Shown: positions 26,884 through 33,705 of the stretch, piece by piece
Layout: each line of letters opens with the position of its first letter
How positions within the stretch are numbered: the stretch's first letter is position 1
Source: Opitutia bacterium
GTDB taxonomy: Bacteria > Verrucomicrobiota > Verrucomicrobiia > Opitutales > Seribacteraceae
Assembly: GCA_002689665.1 (NCBI GenBank)
Contig: NZEN01000005.1
Location: forward strand, 129,443-163,147
Reading direction: 5' to 3'
DNA length: 33,705 bases
The notes under the pieces: generated by a model
The model's input: only the letters and a program-made list of their open reading frames with translations
What the model was told of the DNA's origin: nothing
The model's database searches: none
Made by a program: the position numbers and the translations under genes

Positions 26884-28395
26884 ATGAAGAATCTTATTAA
26901 ACTACTGCTCTCACTGCTTTTTTTACACTCGTTCTCTCTCGCTTTCGGTCAAGAAGAGGACTCTGAGGAAGGCGGTGAATCCACGGCAGAGGCGTCTGTT
27001 ACAGGAGCTGCAACAGCCCCTGCAGTATCGGCACCAGGCTCGATCGAAAGTAATCCTGTGGTAGGTGCACTCCGCTCCGGGATTTCTATCAGTGCTATTA
27101 AATCCCTTGGCATTAAAAATCTTAGATCTCTATATGCTCAGGGCGGATTCGATAATCTGATAAGCACACTAGAAGCAGTAGCTAGTTCAACGGGTGATAT
27201 TGATTTAGAGTTACTATCAGCCCTTTCAGCTTACGATAAGTACATCAAAACTGCTGCTCTTGATGTCTCATCTATGTCTTTTTACACTTCTAGCGACAGA
27301 CCCGCTTTGGAAGCAGCAGCACTACTTGCCAGCACACTTCTTTCTGATCGTTCAGTCACTTCCGCTTCTGATTTATCTCCTAACATAAATGTTTCTTCCT
27401 TCACCACTGACTACAATATTGCCTTTGTGAATTTGCTTTCCAAATATGGTGCCATTGGTTCAAACGGCGATTCAGTAGTTGCAGAAATCCTTACGGGTTC
27501 ACTAAGCGATGCCCTTGACTTAGGTAGTAATACCAGAACTTCAAATTACCTAAGCTACCTTGCTACTTTCACTGGGAGTGCCTCATTTGGAGACCTCGAC
27601 GCAACATCCTCGGTGCTCGATATTCCTGTAGATAACATTTCAATTACTCCTGGAGCTATTGTATCTATAGGTTCAACTTCAAGCGAAAGCACTGTGGATG
27701 TGTCCACACTACTTGGTAAGGCAGCGTCAGATCATAGAGATTCTAGGAAAGTTCATGTAATTGGAGCAGCTAAAGATATGAAATTCTTCGGAGATGTTAT
27801 ATTTTCCAATTCTAATGATGCTGAGGACCACGCCCTTGTCCTAGGTGCTGCTGATGATTTTATGCTCGATGGAAGCGATGTCACCTACACAGGTTCTAAT
27901 CTTGGATTTGGTGCTGGTGGTGCTGATTCTGACAGCATGTACTTAGTTAATACTAATATCACTACTGGAGGAAACCTTGCGGCTGCTACCCTTGGGACAC
28001 TCAACATCAGCAATGCAAACTTCGAAGTAGGGAATGGTGGTCAAAATTCCGACCCCGACAATGTTTATCTATACGCAAATGAATTGATTCAGGTTAATGG
28101 GCTTAATTTTTCAGGCAGTCGATTGGATGATGTATACATGGAAGCAATCACAATCAACCTTAAAGATGTCGCATTTCCTAACACGGCTGATGTAATTCTG
28201 AAGAGTAGGGATGGAACAGTTAATTTCCCTGATACTTTTTCTAATTATAAAGTCGGTAGCGTAAACTTAACAAATGTTTCTCACGGTGGAACTGTGTTAA
28301 CAGAAAGTCATTTTGACGGGGTTGCCGGGCACCATGATTCATCCATTCGCTTACCGAACGGTACTGCAGCCGTTAAAATCCGTAAGCAATATTAA
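26884..28395 (+). CDS. Secreted repeat-rich protein, probable beta-solenoid exoprotein
   Basis: A 503-residue exported protein. The start at 26884 gives a classical signal peptide (KNLIKLLLSLLFLHSFSLAFG, then QEEDSEE); an ATG nine codons upstream (26857) is possible but less natural. After an acidic, Ala/Thr-rich linker comes a helical region (about 50-215) and then a Gly/Asn/Asp-rich part (about 270-480) with repeated short strands: HALVLGAADDFMLDG, SMYLVNTNITTGGNLAAATLG, NVYLYANELIQVNGL and DVYMEAITINLKDV. The pattern suggests a right-handed beta-solenoid like filamentous haemagglutinin-type surface proteins. There is no obvious sorting signal at the C terminus. First gene of a four-gene run including an outer-membrane barrel and a FecR-like protein. 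Function unknown. Confidence 0.8.
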   Translation: MKNLIKLLLSLLFLHSFSLAFGQEEDSEEGGESTAEASVTGAATAPAVSAPGSIESNPVVGALRSGISISAIKSLGIKNLRSLYAQGGFDNLISTLEAVASSTGDIDLELLSALSAYDKYIKTAALDVSSMSFYTSSDRPALEAAALLASTLLSDRSVTSASDLSPNINVSSFTTDYNIAFVNLLSKYGAIGSNGDSVVAEILTGSLSDALDLGSNTRTSNYLSYLATFTGSASFGDLDATSSVLDIPVDNISITPGAIVSIGSTSSESTVDVSTLLGKAASDHRDSRKVHVIGAAKDMKFFGDVIFSNSNDAEDHALVLGAADDFMLDGSDVTYTGSNLGFGAGGADSDSMYLVNTNITTGGNLAAATLGTLNISNANFEVGNGGQNSDPDNVYLYANELIQVNGLNFSGSRLDDVYMEAITINLKDVAFPNTADVILKSRDGTVNFPDTFSNYKVGSVNLTNVSHGGTVLTESHFDGVAGHHDSSIRLPNGTAAVKIRKQY

Positions 28396-28415
28396 TTTCC
28401 GCAAATTTAAACATA

Positions 28416-29393
28416 ATGAAAAAAACATCATTACTTCTCGCCTTACTCAGCTCTTCACTTGTTTCTAACGCACAGACTGCTGCTGAGGCAAGCCAGTCGA
28501 GAATCCAGGGTACTCAAAGGGAACAACCAGCTCCTGTGACTGGTAAAAATATCACCGCACAAGAAGCCGAAGGCACAAACCCCGCAGAGAGTGACACAGG
28601 AGCCCAGAGACCTATTTCATTAAAGAAAAGTGGGATATCCTCCTTCTTTGGTTACGATACAAAATTATTCTACAGAGATAATCCTCTTTCAGTGGATAGT
28701 GCACTTAGTGAGATGAAAACTGGCATGTGGACGAATACTTTCTTCGGAGGTGCCGGACTAGGTGTATTCGATATGGACGACGCAGTCATAACCCCATACA
28801 TAGGAGGCAGTTATTCTATCAATGACTATTTGGAAACTGCTGTTCAAGAACTTGAATTGAATTACAACTCGACTAATGCATATGCTTTACTATTGGCCCA
28901 ATTTTCAAGTGGATGGTCTGGAAGAATTGGTGTCAGCTATGCCATGGACAAAAACACGGAATCCGATACCGAAGAATATTCAGAATTCTTTCCGAATATT
29001 GGAATTATGAAGTCACACACTTTATCATCCGAAACTGTTTCTATATTTGATGCTTATGTTGGTAAGCATGCATCTACTTCTAACCAAAATCCTGAAGACA
29101 GTTTAGATAATTTTGAAGTTACTGCCTCGTATGGACTAATCCACAGACAAGGTGCTTTTATCATTAAGCCAAAATATTTATTGAGCTATAAATCATACGA
29201 TAATGGTGAGAACTCAAATAGAGAAGATCTTACACACAATCTTTCTGTAAAGGTCGAATACCCATTAGCTGACTCTTTGTCGCTTAGTCTCTTCTCTGGT
29301 TACACTATCCGCGAAACTAGTGGATACGAACTAGGGGGTGACTATGAGAATTTTGACGGAGGTCTTGGACTTACCTTAAATTCAAGATTCTAA
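28416..29393 (+). CDS. Predicted outer-membrane beta-barrel protein
   Basis: A 325-residue protein with a signal peptide (about 1-19, NAQ then TAAEA), a disordered Gln/Glu/Ala-rich linker (about 20-65) and a barrel of alternating-residue strands each ending in aromatic residues: GYDTKLFYRDN, NTFFGGAGLGVF, ITPYIGGSYSIND, SGRIGVSYAMDK, FIIKPKYLLSYKSYD, LSVKVEYPL, LSLSLFSGYTIRET. It ends FDGGLGLTLNSRF with a terminal Phe, the usual BamA recognition feature of outer-membrane proteins. It resembles the uncharacterised barrel proteins of marine Verrucomicrobiota. It starts 20 bases after the exoprotein gene and may help export or anchor it, which is inference. Confidence 0.8.
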   Translation: MKKTSLLLALLSSSLVSNAQTAAEASQSRIQGTQREQPAPVTGKNITAQEAEGTNPAESDTGAQRPISLKKSGISSFFGYDTKLFYRDNPLSVDSALSEMKTGMWTNTFFGGAGLGVFDMDDAVITPYIGGSYSINDYLETAVQELELNYNSTNAYALLLAQFSSGWSGRIGVSYAMDKNTESDTEEYSEFFPNIGIMKSHTLSSETVSIFDAYVGKHASTSNQNPEDSLDNFEVTASYGLIHRQGAFIIKPKYLLSYKSYDNGENSNREDLTHNLSVKVEYPLADSLSLSLFSGYTIRETSGYELGGDYENFDGGLGLTLNSRF

Positions 29394-29414
29394 TTGTTTA
29401 GATTCAGCAATAAA

Positions 29415-30200
29415 ATGTTGTACTTCGCCGTTGCATCTGCAGCGGCGTTTTTTTTGCACGGGCAAAAACCTATAGTTAGTTTTGTCTCCGGTAAAGTAGA
29501 ATATGTTGAGTTAAAGAATGGTAAAGCCAACAATATTGGGACTCTTGAAAACAACTCCACAATTCAATCAAATCATCTGATTGCCACTGCCAAAGGTTCA
29601 AGAACAGAAATACAGCACGATTCTAAGATTTGGCGATTAGGTAGTCTATCTGCTGCGAAATGGATAGATGAGAACTCATTCTGGATTCACTCCGGAAGCG
29701 CATTATTTTGCTCAGAGGAAATTACCACCGTTCATTTCAGCTCAATTGATGCAAACGCTACATTCAAGGGGAAAGGAACAATCATAGTAGAAGCGACCAG
29801 TAATGGAGGATTCAAATTCATTCCACTTGAAGCAAAAGGAACAATAACTACCGTTAAAGGTGGTGATAAAGATATAAATGAGGGACAGATGCTACTTGTT
29901 TTAGGAAAACCCAGTGAATTTGGTGATGCATACGATCTTGATCTTACGTTACTCGTTAAATCGAGTCGTCTTCTTAACAGCTTTCCTACCCCGCTTGCCA
30001 CATTCGATCAGATTGGACTCGCTATTTATGTTCAGCAATTGAAACTAAAAGGGAAGTATGATGCCTTGATTGGGGATGCTACGACAAATGAAAATTTGCA
30101 ATTATGGAAGTTTGGTAAAAAGACTGGTTTAGAACCTCCAACTAAAAAAAGTCCAGAAAGTAAGAAGGGATTCTTTAAGAGTTTTTTTGGTAAGGAGTAA
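29415..30200 (+). CDS. FecR-domain-like secreted protein
   Basis: A 261-residue protein. The ATG at 29415 starts a signal peptide (LYFAVASAAAFFLHGQ); the TTG seven codons upstream is less likely. The body resembles the FecR beta domain: an opening VSFVSGKVEYVE, IGTLENNSTIQSNHLIATAKGSRTEIQHDSKIWRLGSLSAAKW, then GSALFCSEE and a FKGKGTIIVEAT segment. Unlike FecR anti-sigma regulators, it has no cytoplasmic N-terminal helix bundle, and no sigma factor gene is adjacent, so it probably acts as a structural or binding module in the periplasm or outside. A Lys-rich C terminus ends FFKSFFGKE. It lies 21 bases after the barrel gene. Confidence 0.72.
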   Translation: MLYFAVASAAAFFLHGQKPIVSFVSGKVEYVELKNGKANNIGTLENNSTIQSNHLIATAKGSRTEIQHDSKIWRLGSLSAAKWIDENSFWIHSGSALFCSEEITTVHFSSIDANATFKGKGTIIVEATSNGGFKFIPLEAKGTITTVKGGDKDINEGQMLLVLGKPSEFGDAYDLDLTLLVKSSRLLNSFPTPLATFDQIGLAIYVQQLKLKGKYDALIGDATTNENLQLWKFGKKTGLEPPTKKSPESKKGFFKSFFGKE

Positions 30201-30206
30201 ATTTCT

Positions 30207-30980
30207 ATGACCCCGCAAAGAAAGGTTCTTTTTCCAATTCTTTGCTTCATTTGCTTTATTTCACTTGGGTATTCTCTCAGCTTGAAGCAAAAAGCACTGA
30301 GAGGAGATACTGATGCACAAATACGAATAGGTTTCAATTACATGAACCAGACGCCGTCGGATTGGGCTAGTGTGATATTTTGGTTTCAACTTGCTTCCGA
30401 TCGCGAGCAGGCATTACCCTGTTTCTGGCTTGGTCATATATACCAAAATGGGCTCGGCACCCAAGTTAACCTATCGAAATCTATTTATTTTTATGAAAAA
30501 GGTGCCTCTCTCAAATCAACGGATTGCTCAAAAGCACTCGCCTACCTATACGATAAGCAATTTAGACACCTTGAAGCTAATACATGGAAGATCATTTATC
30601 TAGAATCATCAAAACATCATGCTAACCGATCTTCATTGGATAATATTGGATCTCTAAGTAGTCTCGAACATCAGCAAGCAAAGTTGCTTGCCGCCGAAAT
30701 TAAAAGTTCTTGGCTAGTTAAAAATGAAAGCCCAATTCTTGACCCAATAACGAAAGCTCCAGAATTTCGAAGCATAGCTCTAAGTAATGGAAATTATTAC
30801 AAAGGATATATTTTTAGAGACAAACCTCATGGATATGGAATGGTAAAATCCAATAATGGTGAAACTTACTTCGGACACTTTAAAAACGGAAGAATGCATG
30901 GCCCGGGACAGCAATTCTCAAGTGATGGTCAAATTATATTCAAAGGGCACTGGTCCAATGGCAAACCTCTAATCAAGTAA
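30207..30980 (+). CDS. Sel1-like repeat and MORN repeat protein
   Basis: A 257-residue protein with an N-terminal membrane or signal segment (about 7-20, PILCFICFISLGYSL), Sel1-type helical repeats (about 28-140: DTDAQIRIGFNYM, ALPCFWLGHIYQNGLGTQVNLSKSIYFYEKGA, CSKALAYLYDKQ) and about three MORN motifs at the C terminus (YYKGYIFRDKPHGYGMVKS, YFGHFKNGRMHGPGQQF, FKGHWSNGKP). Both repeat types are protein- or membrane-interaction scaffolds. It starts 6 bases after the FecR-like gene and completes the four-gene run. Function unknown. Confidence 0.78.
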   Translation: MTPQRKVLFPILCFICFISLGYSLSLKQKALRGDTDAQIRIGFNYMNQTPSDWASVIFWFQLASDREQALPCFWLGHIYQNGLGTQVNLSKSIYFYEKGASLKSTDCSKALAYLYDKQFRHLEANTWKIIYLESSKHHANRSSLDNIGSLSSLEHQQAKLLAAEIKSSWLVKNESPILDPITKAPEFRSIALSNGNYYKGYIFRDKPHGYGMVKSNNGETYFGHFKNGRMHGPGQQFSSDGQIIFKGHWSNGKPLIK

Positions 30981-31009
30981 CAGATGGGAAAGAAAACCTT
31001 ATCCGTTGA

Positions 31010-31034
31010 AATTTAAAATCTAAGATTTAAAATT
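31010..31034. terminator. AT-rich imperfect hairpin between convergent genes, possible bidirectional terminator
   Basis: AATTT-A-AAATC and GATTT-A-AAATT form an 11-position stem with one A-A mismatch and a TAA loop. It sits between the Sel1/MORN gene (+) and the 54-codon gene (-), where a terminator for both is expected. The stem is almost all A-T and no strong T run follows, so function is uncertain. Confidence 0.3.
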
Positions 31035-31048
31035 AGAGCACTCCTATC

Positions 31049-31213
31049 TTATTGAATCCCGCTATCCTCGTTATGGTGATCCATGACACTATTCACATAA
31101 ATCTTAGTGGCAATAATCCCTAAAACTACGGCAGCGAGCATAATAACGGGAACCAACATTACTGGTAGGCGATTTTTGGTGTGTCCTAACTTAGGGTCGT
31201 CAATAAAGTCCAT
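31049..31213 (-). CDS. 54-residue single-pass membrane miniprotein downstream of korB
   Basis: An ATG at 31213 opens a 54-codon frame ending in TAA. The product has a charged N terminus (DFIDDPKLGHTKNR), one clear membrane helix (about residues 17-36, VMLVPVIMLAAVVLGI) and a polar tail with two histidines (MDHHNEDSGIQ). No strong ribosome site is seen, which is common in this window. It begins 51 bases after the korB stop on the same strand, so it may be the last gene of the kor transcript. The profile (charged end, helix of the right length, short acidic tail) is unlikely for random sequence, but no family is recognised. Confidence 0.6.
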   Translation of the reverse strand: MDFIDDPKLGHTKNRLPVMLVPVIMLAAVVLGIIATKIYVNSVMDHHNEDSGIQ

Positions 31214-31264
31214 ATTATATTACTAATTTTTGATATAGCTGAGGTCAAATATTTAGAGTAACCC

Positions 31265-32290
31265 CTACCCTTCAACTACCCAGGAATTATTTCCTGTTAG
31301 AAGTTCCTGAAGCGAACCTTCACCTTTTGCCCGGGCATGATCTATTTGGCCGACCACTGACTCTTCATAGGTTTCTCGCCCCTCCAGTTGTCTAAGTACC
31401 CCCAACGGTGTTGGATAAGTGGGATATGTCATTTGGGCAAGTAAAGTGGCGTATGCTGGATTGGGATCTTTGGGGTTATGCACCATTAAATCATCAGTAG
31501 AACATCCTTCTGATAATTCAACCGTCTCCATATTCAGCCCATTCAGTTTGATTCCTTTGGAATCTCCTTCGCCATAAACTAGAGGTTTACCTTCTTCAAG
31601 AAACATGACCTGATCATTACGAACATCTCTTCCTGTTACGGAATCAAAGGTCTTGTTGTTAAAAATGACGCAGTTTTGGAAGACTTCAACAAATGAAGTT
31701 CCCTTGTGGGCTTGTGCCGCCTTAAATGTCTCCACCATATGCTTTTGATCTGTATCAGTGGTGCGAGCAATGAAAGTGGCTTCGCTTCCCAAAGCAAAAA
31801 GTAAAGGGTTTACTGGATAATCAACTGAACCAGCTGGAGTACTTTTGGTTCTCTTTCCAACCTCAGATGTCGGACTGTATTGCCCTTTGGTCAAACCGTA
31901 AATTCGGTTGTTAAATAAGAGTACATTAATATCCAGGTTTCTACGCAGAAGGTGCAGAAGATGATTCGCCCCGATTGACAGACCATCGCCATCTCCGGTA
32001 ATCATCCAGACGGACAAGTCGGGATTAGCAACCTTTACTCCTGTGGCAACAGTTGGTGCCCTTCCATGAATAGTATGAAAGCCATATGTGTTCATGTAGT
32101 AGGGAAAACGGCTTGAACAACCAATTCCGCTCACCACAACAAACTTTTCCTTAGGTACACCAAGATCTGGCAGAGTTCGTTGCACCGCATTGAGGATAGC
32201 ATAGTCGCCACAACCGGGGCACCAACGAACATCGTTGGGAGTGACAAAATCTTTTTTCGTTAATGTACCTTCTTCAGTAGTTGTACTCAT
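31265..32290 (-). CDS. korB: 2-oxoacid:ferredoxin oxidoreductase subunit beta (2-oxoglutarate type)
   Basis: A 341-residue thiamine-pyrophosphate subunit. Motifs: RWCPGCGDYAIL (iron-sulfur/TPP region), VVSGIGCSSRFPYYMNTYGFHTIHGRA, and the TPP-magnesium motif GDGDGLSIGANH followed by NNRIYGLTKGQYSPTSE. With KorA it decarboxylates a 2-oxoacid, most likely 2-oxoglutarate, to the acyl-CoA and reduces ferredoxin; the exact substrate cannot be proven from sequence. The ATG at 32290 is chosen over a TTG two codons upstream. It begins 9 bases after the korA stop, so the two are co-transcribed. Confidence 0.92.
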   Translation of the reverse strand: MSTTTEEGTLTKKDFVTPNDVRWCPGCGDYAILNAVQRTLPDLGVPKEKFVVVSGIGCSSRFPYYMNTYGFHTIHGRAPTVATGVKVANPDLSVWMITGDGDGLSIGANHLLHLLRRNLDINVLLFNNRIYGLTKGQYSPTSEVGKRTKSTPAGSVDYPVNPLLFALGSEATFIARTTDTDQKHMVETFKAAQAHKGTSFVEVFQNCVIFNNKTFDSVTGRDVRNDQVMFLEEGKPLVYGEGDSKGIKLNGLNMETVELSEGCSTDDLMVHNPKDPNPAYATLLAQMTYPTYPTPLGVLRQLEGRETYEESVVGQIDHARAKGEGSLQELLTGNNSWVVEG

Positions 32291-32299
32291 ATTCAATAA

Positions 32300-33705
32300 T
32301 TAGTTAGAAGATAGATGCTTAACAAATTCTTCTCGAAGTTCTACGACTTTGAAAGGTTTGCCCTGCAATTTATTAAATGAGATTATATCGCGAACATACT
32401 TTGCTTTTAGTATCGTACTCAATTGTCCCAAGTTCAGCTCCGGAACAATTACTTTTTTGAAAGATGATAATAATGTATCCAAATCATTGGGCAAAGGATT
32501 TAAGTGCCTGAGGTGGATACTGCTGACAGAAAAACCCTCATCCTGAAGGGCTTTAGTAGCTGAAAAGATTGCACCATAGGTCCCTCCCCAACCAATGACC
32601 AATAAATCACCTTCTTTTTCACCCTGCACGGCGATAGGATCATAACTCTTGGCGATGCCATTTATCTTTTCTGCCCGTAGTTGGGACATTTTCTCATGGT
32701 TTTCAGGGTCATAACTAACGCCACCATCTTCTGATTTCTCCAAGCCTCCAATCCGATGTTCAAGACCTGCTTGTCCAGGTATTGCCTGAGTACGAGCAAG
32801 AGTCTCAGGGTCCCTTTTGTAAACAATTAATTCTTCATTGGGGTCCGCAAATTTAGTATCGATCGCAGGAAGTTCAGAAACATTTGGTATTTTCCATGGC
32901 TCTGCCCCATTGGCTACATATAGGTCACTTAGCAAAATAACTGGTGTCATGTAAGTAAGAGCAATTCGACTCGCTTCGATGGCACAATCAAAACAATCTG
33001 AAGGAGAATGAGCGGCAATAACAGGCAAAGGGCAGTCTCCGTGCCTGGCATAAAGGCTTTGCAATAAATCACTCTGTTCTGTCTTCGTAGGCAGTCCAGT
33101 ACTTGGTCCCCCTCGTTGAACATCGACAATGACAACGGGCAGCTCTGTGATTGATGCCAAGCCAATAAACTCACTTTTCAAACACATCCCCGGGCCACTT
33201 GTCGCTACGACGGATAAGTCCCCAGCGAAACTTGCTCCAATCGCCATTCCCATGGCAGCGATTTCATCTTCAGCCTGTAAAGTTTTCACACCAAATTTTT
33301 TCAAAGCAGACAAACCCTCCAGGATAGGAGAAGCTGGAGTAATCGGATAACCCGCATACAAAAGTTCCCGATTTGCCTGCTTGGCTCCGGCTACGAGTCC
33401 GTAGACCAACGCTTCATTTCCTGAAATCTTACGATAAACACCTGCCTGCACAGGTGCCTTAGATACCTGATAACGGTTACGGGCAGTTTCCATCGTATGG
33501 CCTAAATTAAATCCCGCCCTAAGAGCAGTTGAATTTGCAACTGCAAGTTCGGGAAGTTTTTTACCCCACTTATCACTGAAAAATTTTAATGTTGGTTCCA
33601 ACGGGCGACCATATACATAGTACATAAACCCAAGGGCGAAGAAATTCTTACAACGGGCCTTGTCAGAAGGTTTCAGGGGACTTTCCTTCAGCGCCTCCTT
33701 GGTTA
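32300..33705 (-). CDS. korA: 2-oxoacid:ferredoxin oxidoreductase subunit alpha (5' end outside window)
   Basis: The frame stays open to the window edge: codons upstream of the Met at 33625 encode KARCKNFFALGF, the usual end of the fused gamma domain, so the true start lies outside. What is visible includes the junction DKWGKK, ETARNRYQ, and the alpha domain with GNEALVYGLVAGAKQA, YAGYPITPASPILE, QAEDEIAAMGMAIGASFAG, ATSGPGMCLKSEFIGLA and QRGGPSTGLPTKTEQSDL, all typical of KorA. The C-terminal transketolase-like part has VIGWGGTYGAIFSA and the closing LNLGQL. Pairs with the downstream korB. Confidence 0.92.
   Translation of the reverse strand, partial: TKEALKESPLKPSDKARCKNFFALGFMYYVYGRPLEPTLKFFSDKWGKKLPELAVANSTALRAGFNLGHTMETARNRYQVSKAPVQAGVYRKISGNEALVYGLVAGAKQANRELLYAGYPITPASPILEGLSALKKFGVKTLQAEDEIAAMGMAIGASFAGDLSVVATSGPGMCLKSEFIGLASITELPVVIVDVQRGGPSTGLPTKTEQSDLLQSLYARHGDCPLPVIAAHSPSDCFDCAIEASRIALTYMTPVILLSDLYVANGAEPWKIPNVSELPAIDTKFADPNEELIVYKRDPETLARTQAIPGQAGLEHRIGGLEKSEDGGVSYDPENHEKMSQLRAEKINGIAKSYDPIAVQGEKEGDLLVIGWGGTYGAIFSATKALQDEGFSVSSIHLRHLNPLPNDLDTLLSSFKKVIVPELNLGQLSTILKAKYVRDIISFNKLQGKPFKVVELREEFVKHLSSN

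Noticed and set aside
33439-33456. Inverted repeat CACCTG-CCTGCA-CAGGTG in korA.
   Set aside because: It is inside coding sequence with only 6-base arms; treated as chance.

Overview
The window comes from a moderately AT-rich, Gram-negative chromosome. Gene content points to Verrucomicrobiota, most likely a marine Opitutae/Puniceicoccales lineage. The reasons are a Bat (von Willebrand A) operon with BatD and BatE, an mreBCD-mrdA wall cluster, an Asp23-family pair beside accC, a KorAB 2-oxoacid:ferredoxin oxidoreductase, a FecR-like/outer-membrane-barrel surface cluster, and few clear Shine-Dalgarno sequences. The assignment is inference from gene content; there is no rRNA to confirm it. Both ends cut through genes (accC on the left, korA on the right).

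Layout. 1-1696 (+): the end of accC, an Asp23/Gls24 protein and a membrane-anchored AmaP-like partner. 1712-2800 (-): gcvT. 2892-4798 (+): a CNNM/CBS membrane protein and lgt. 4914-9941 (+): mreB, mreC, mreD and an oversized PBP2 (mrdA), the elongation machinery of the cell wall, followed by a thioredoxin-like protein (9965-10555). 10565-14314 (-): a 1249-residue CHASE2-type nucleotide cyclase whose sensor is split by long insertions. 14454-23116 (+): a tightly packed Bat operon (moxR, DUF58, DUF4381-like, batA, a batB-batC fusion, batD, batE) with several stop/start overlaps. 23113-24745 (-): dnaX with the SRP RNA gene (ffs) directly upstream. 24870-26655 (+): aroC and an overlapping unknown gene, then tRNA-Leu(CAG). 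26884-30980 (+): a four-gene surface/envelope cluster (secreted repeat protein, outer-membrane barrel, FecR-like protein, Sel1/MORN protein). 31049-33705 (-): korA, korB and a previously uncalled 54-codon membrane miniprotein.

Most notable points: (i) dnaX carries a run of ten A residues on its sense strand at codons 369-372, and both alternative frames stop within a few codons, which looks like a transcriptional-slippage device making a short gamma form beside tau; (ii) the same DnaX has lost the zinc-binding cysteines of domain I; (iii) the cyclase sensor domain is interrupted by a coiled coil containing a 63-residue (nine-heptad) duplication; (iv) BatB and BatC are one chain with a lipobox-like sequence at the junction and added calcium-loop-like repeats; (v) the surface cluster at 26.9-31.0 kb is the best candidate for an undescribed system.

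There is no stretch over 300 bases without a gene. The longest gaps are 14315-14453, 24746-24869 and 4799-4913. No insertion sequence, CRISPR array, phage gene, rRNA or integration site was seen.
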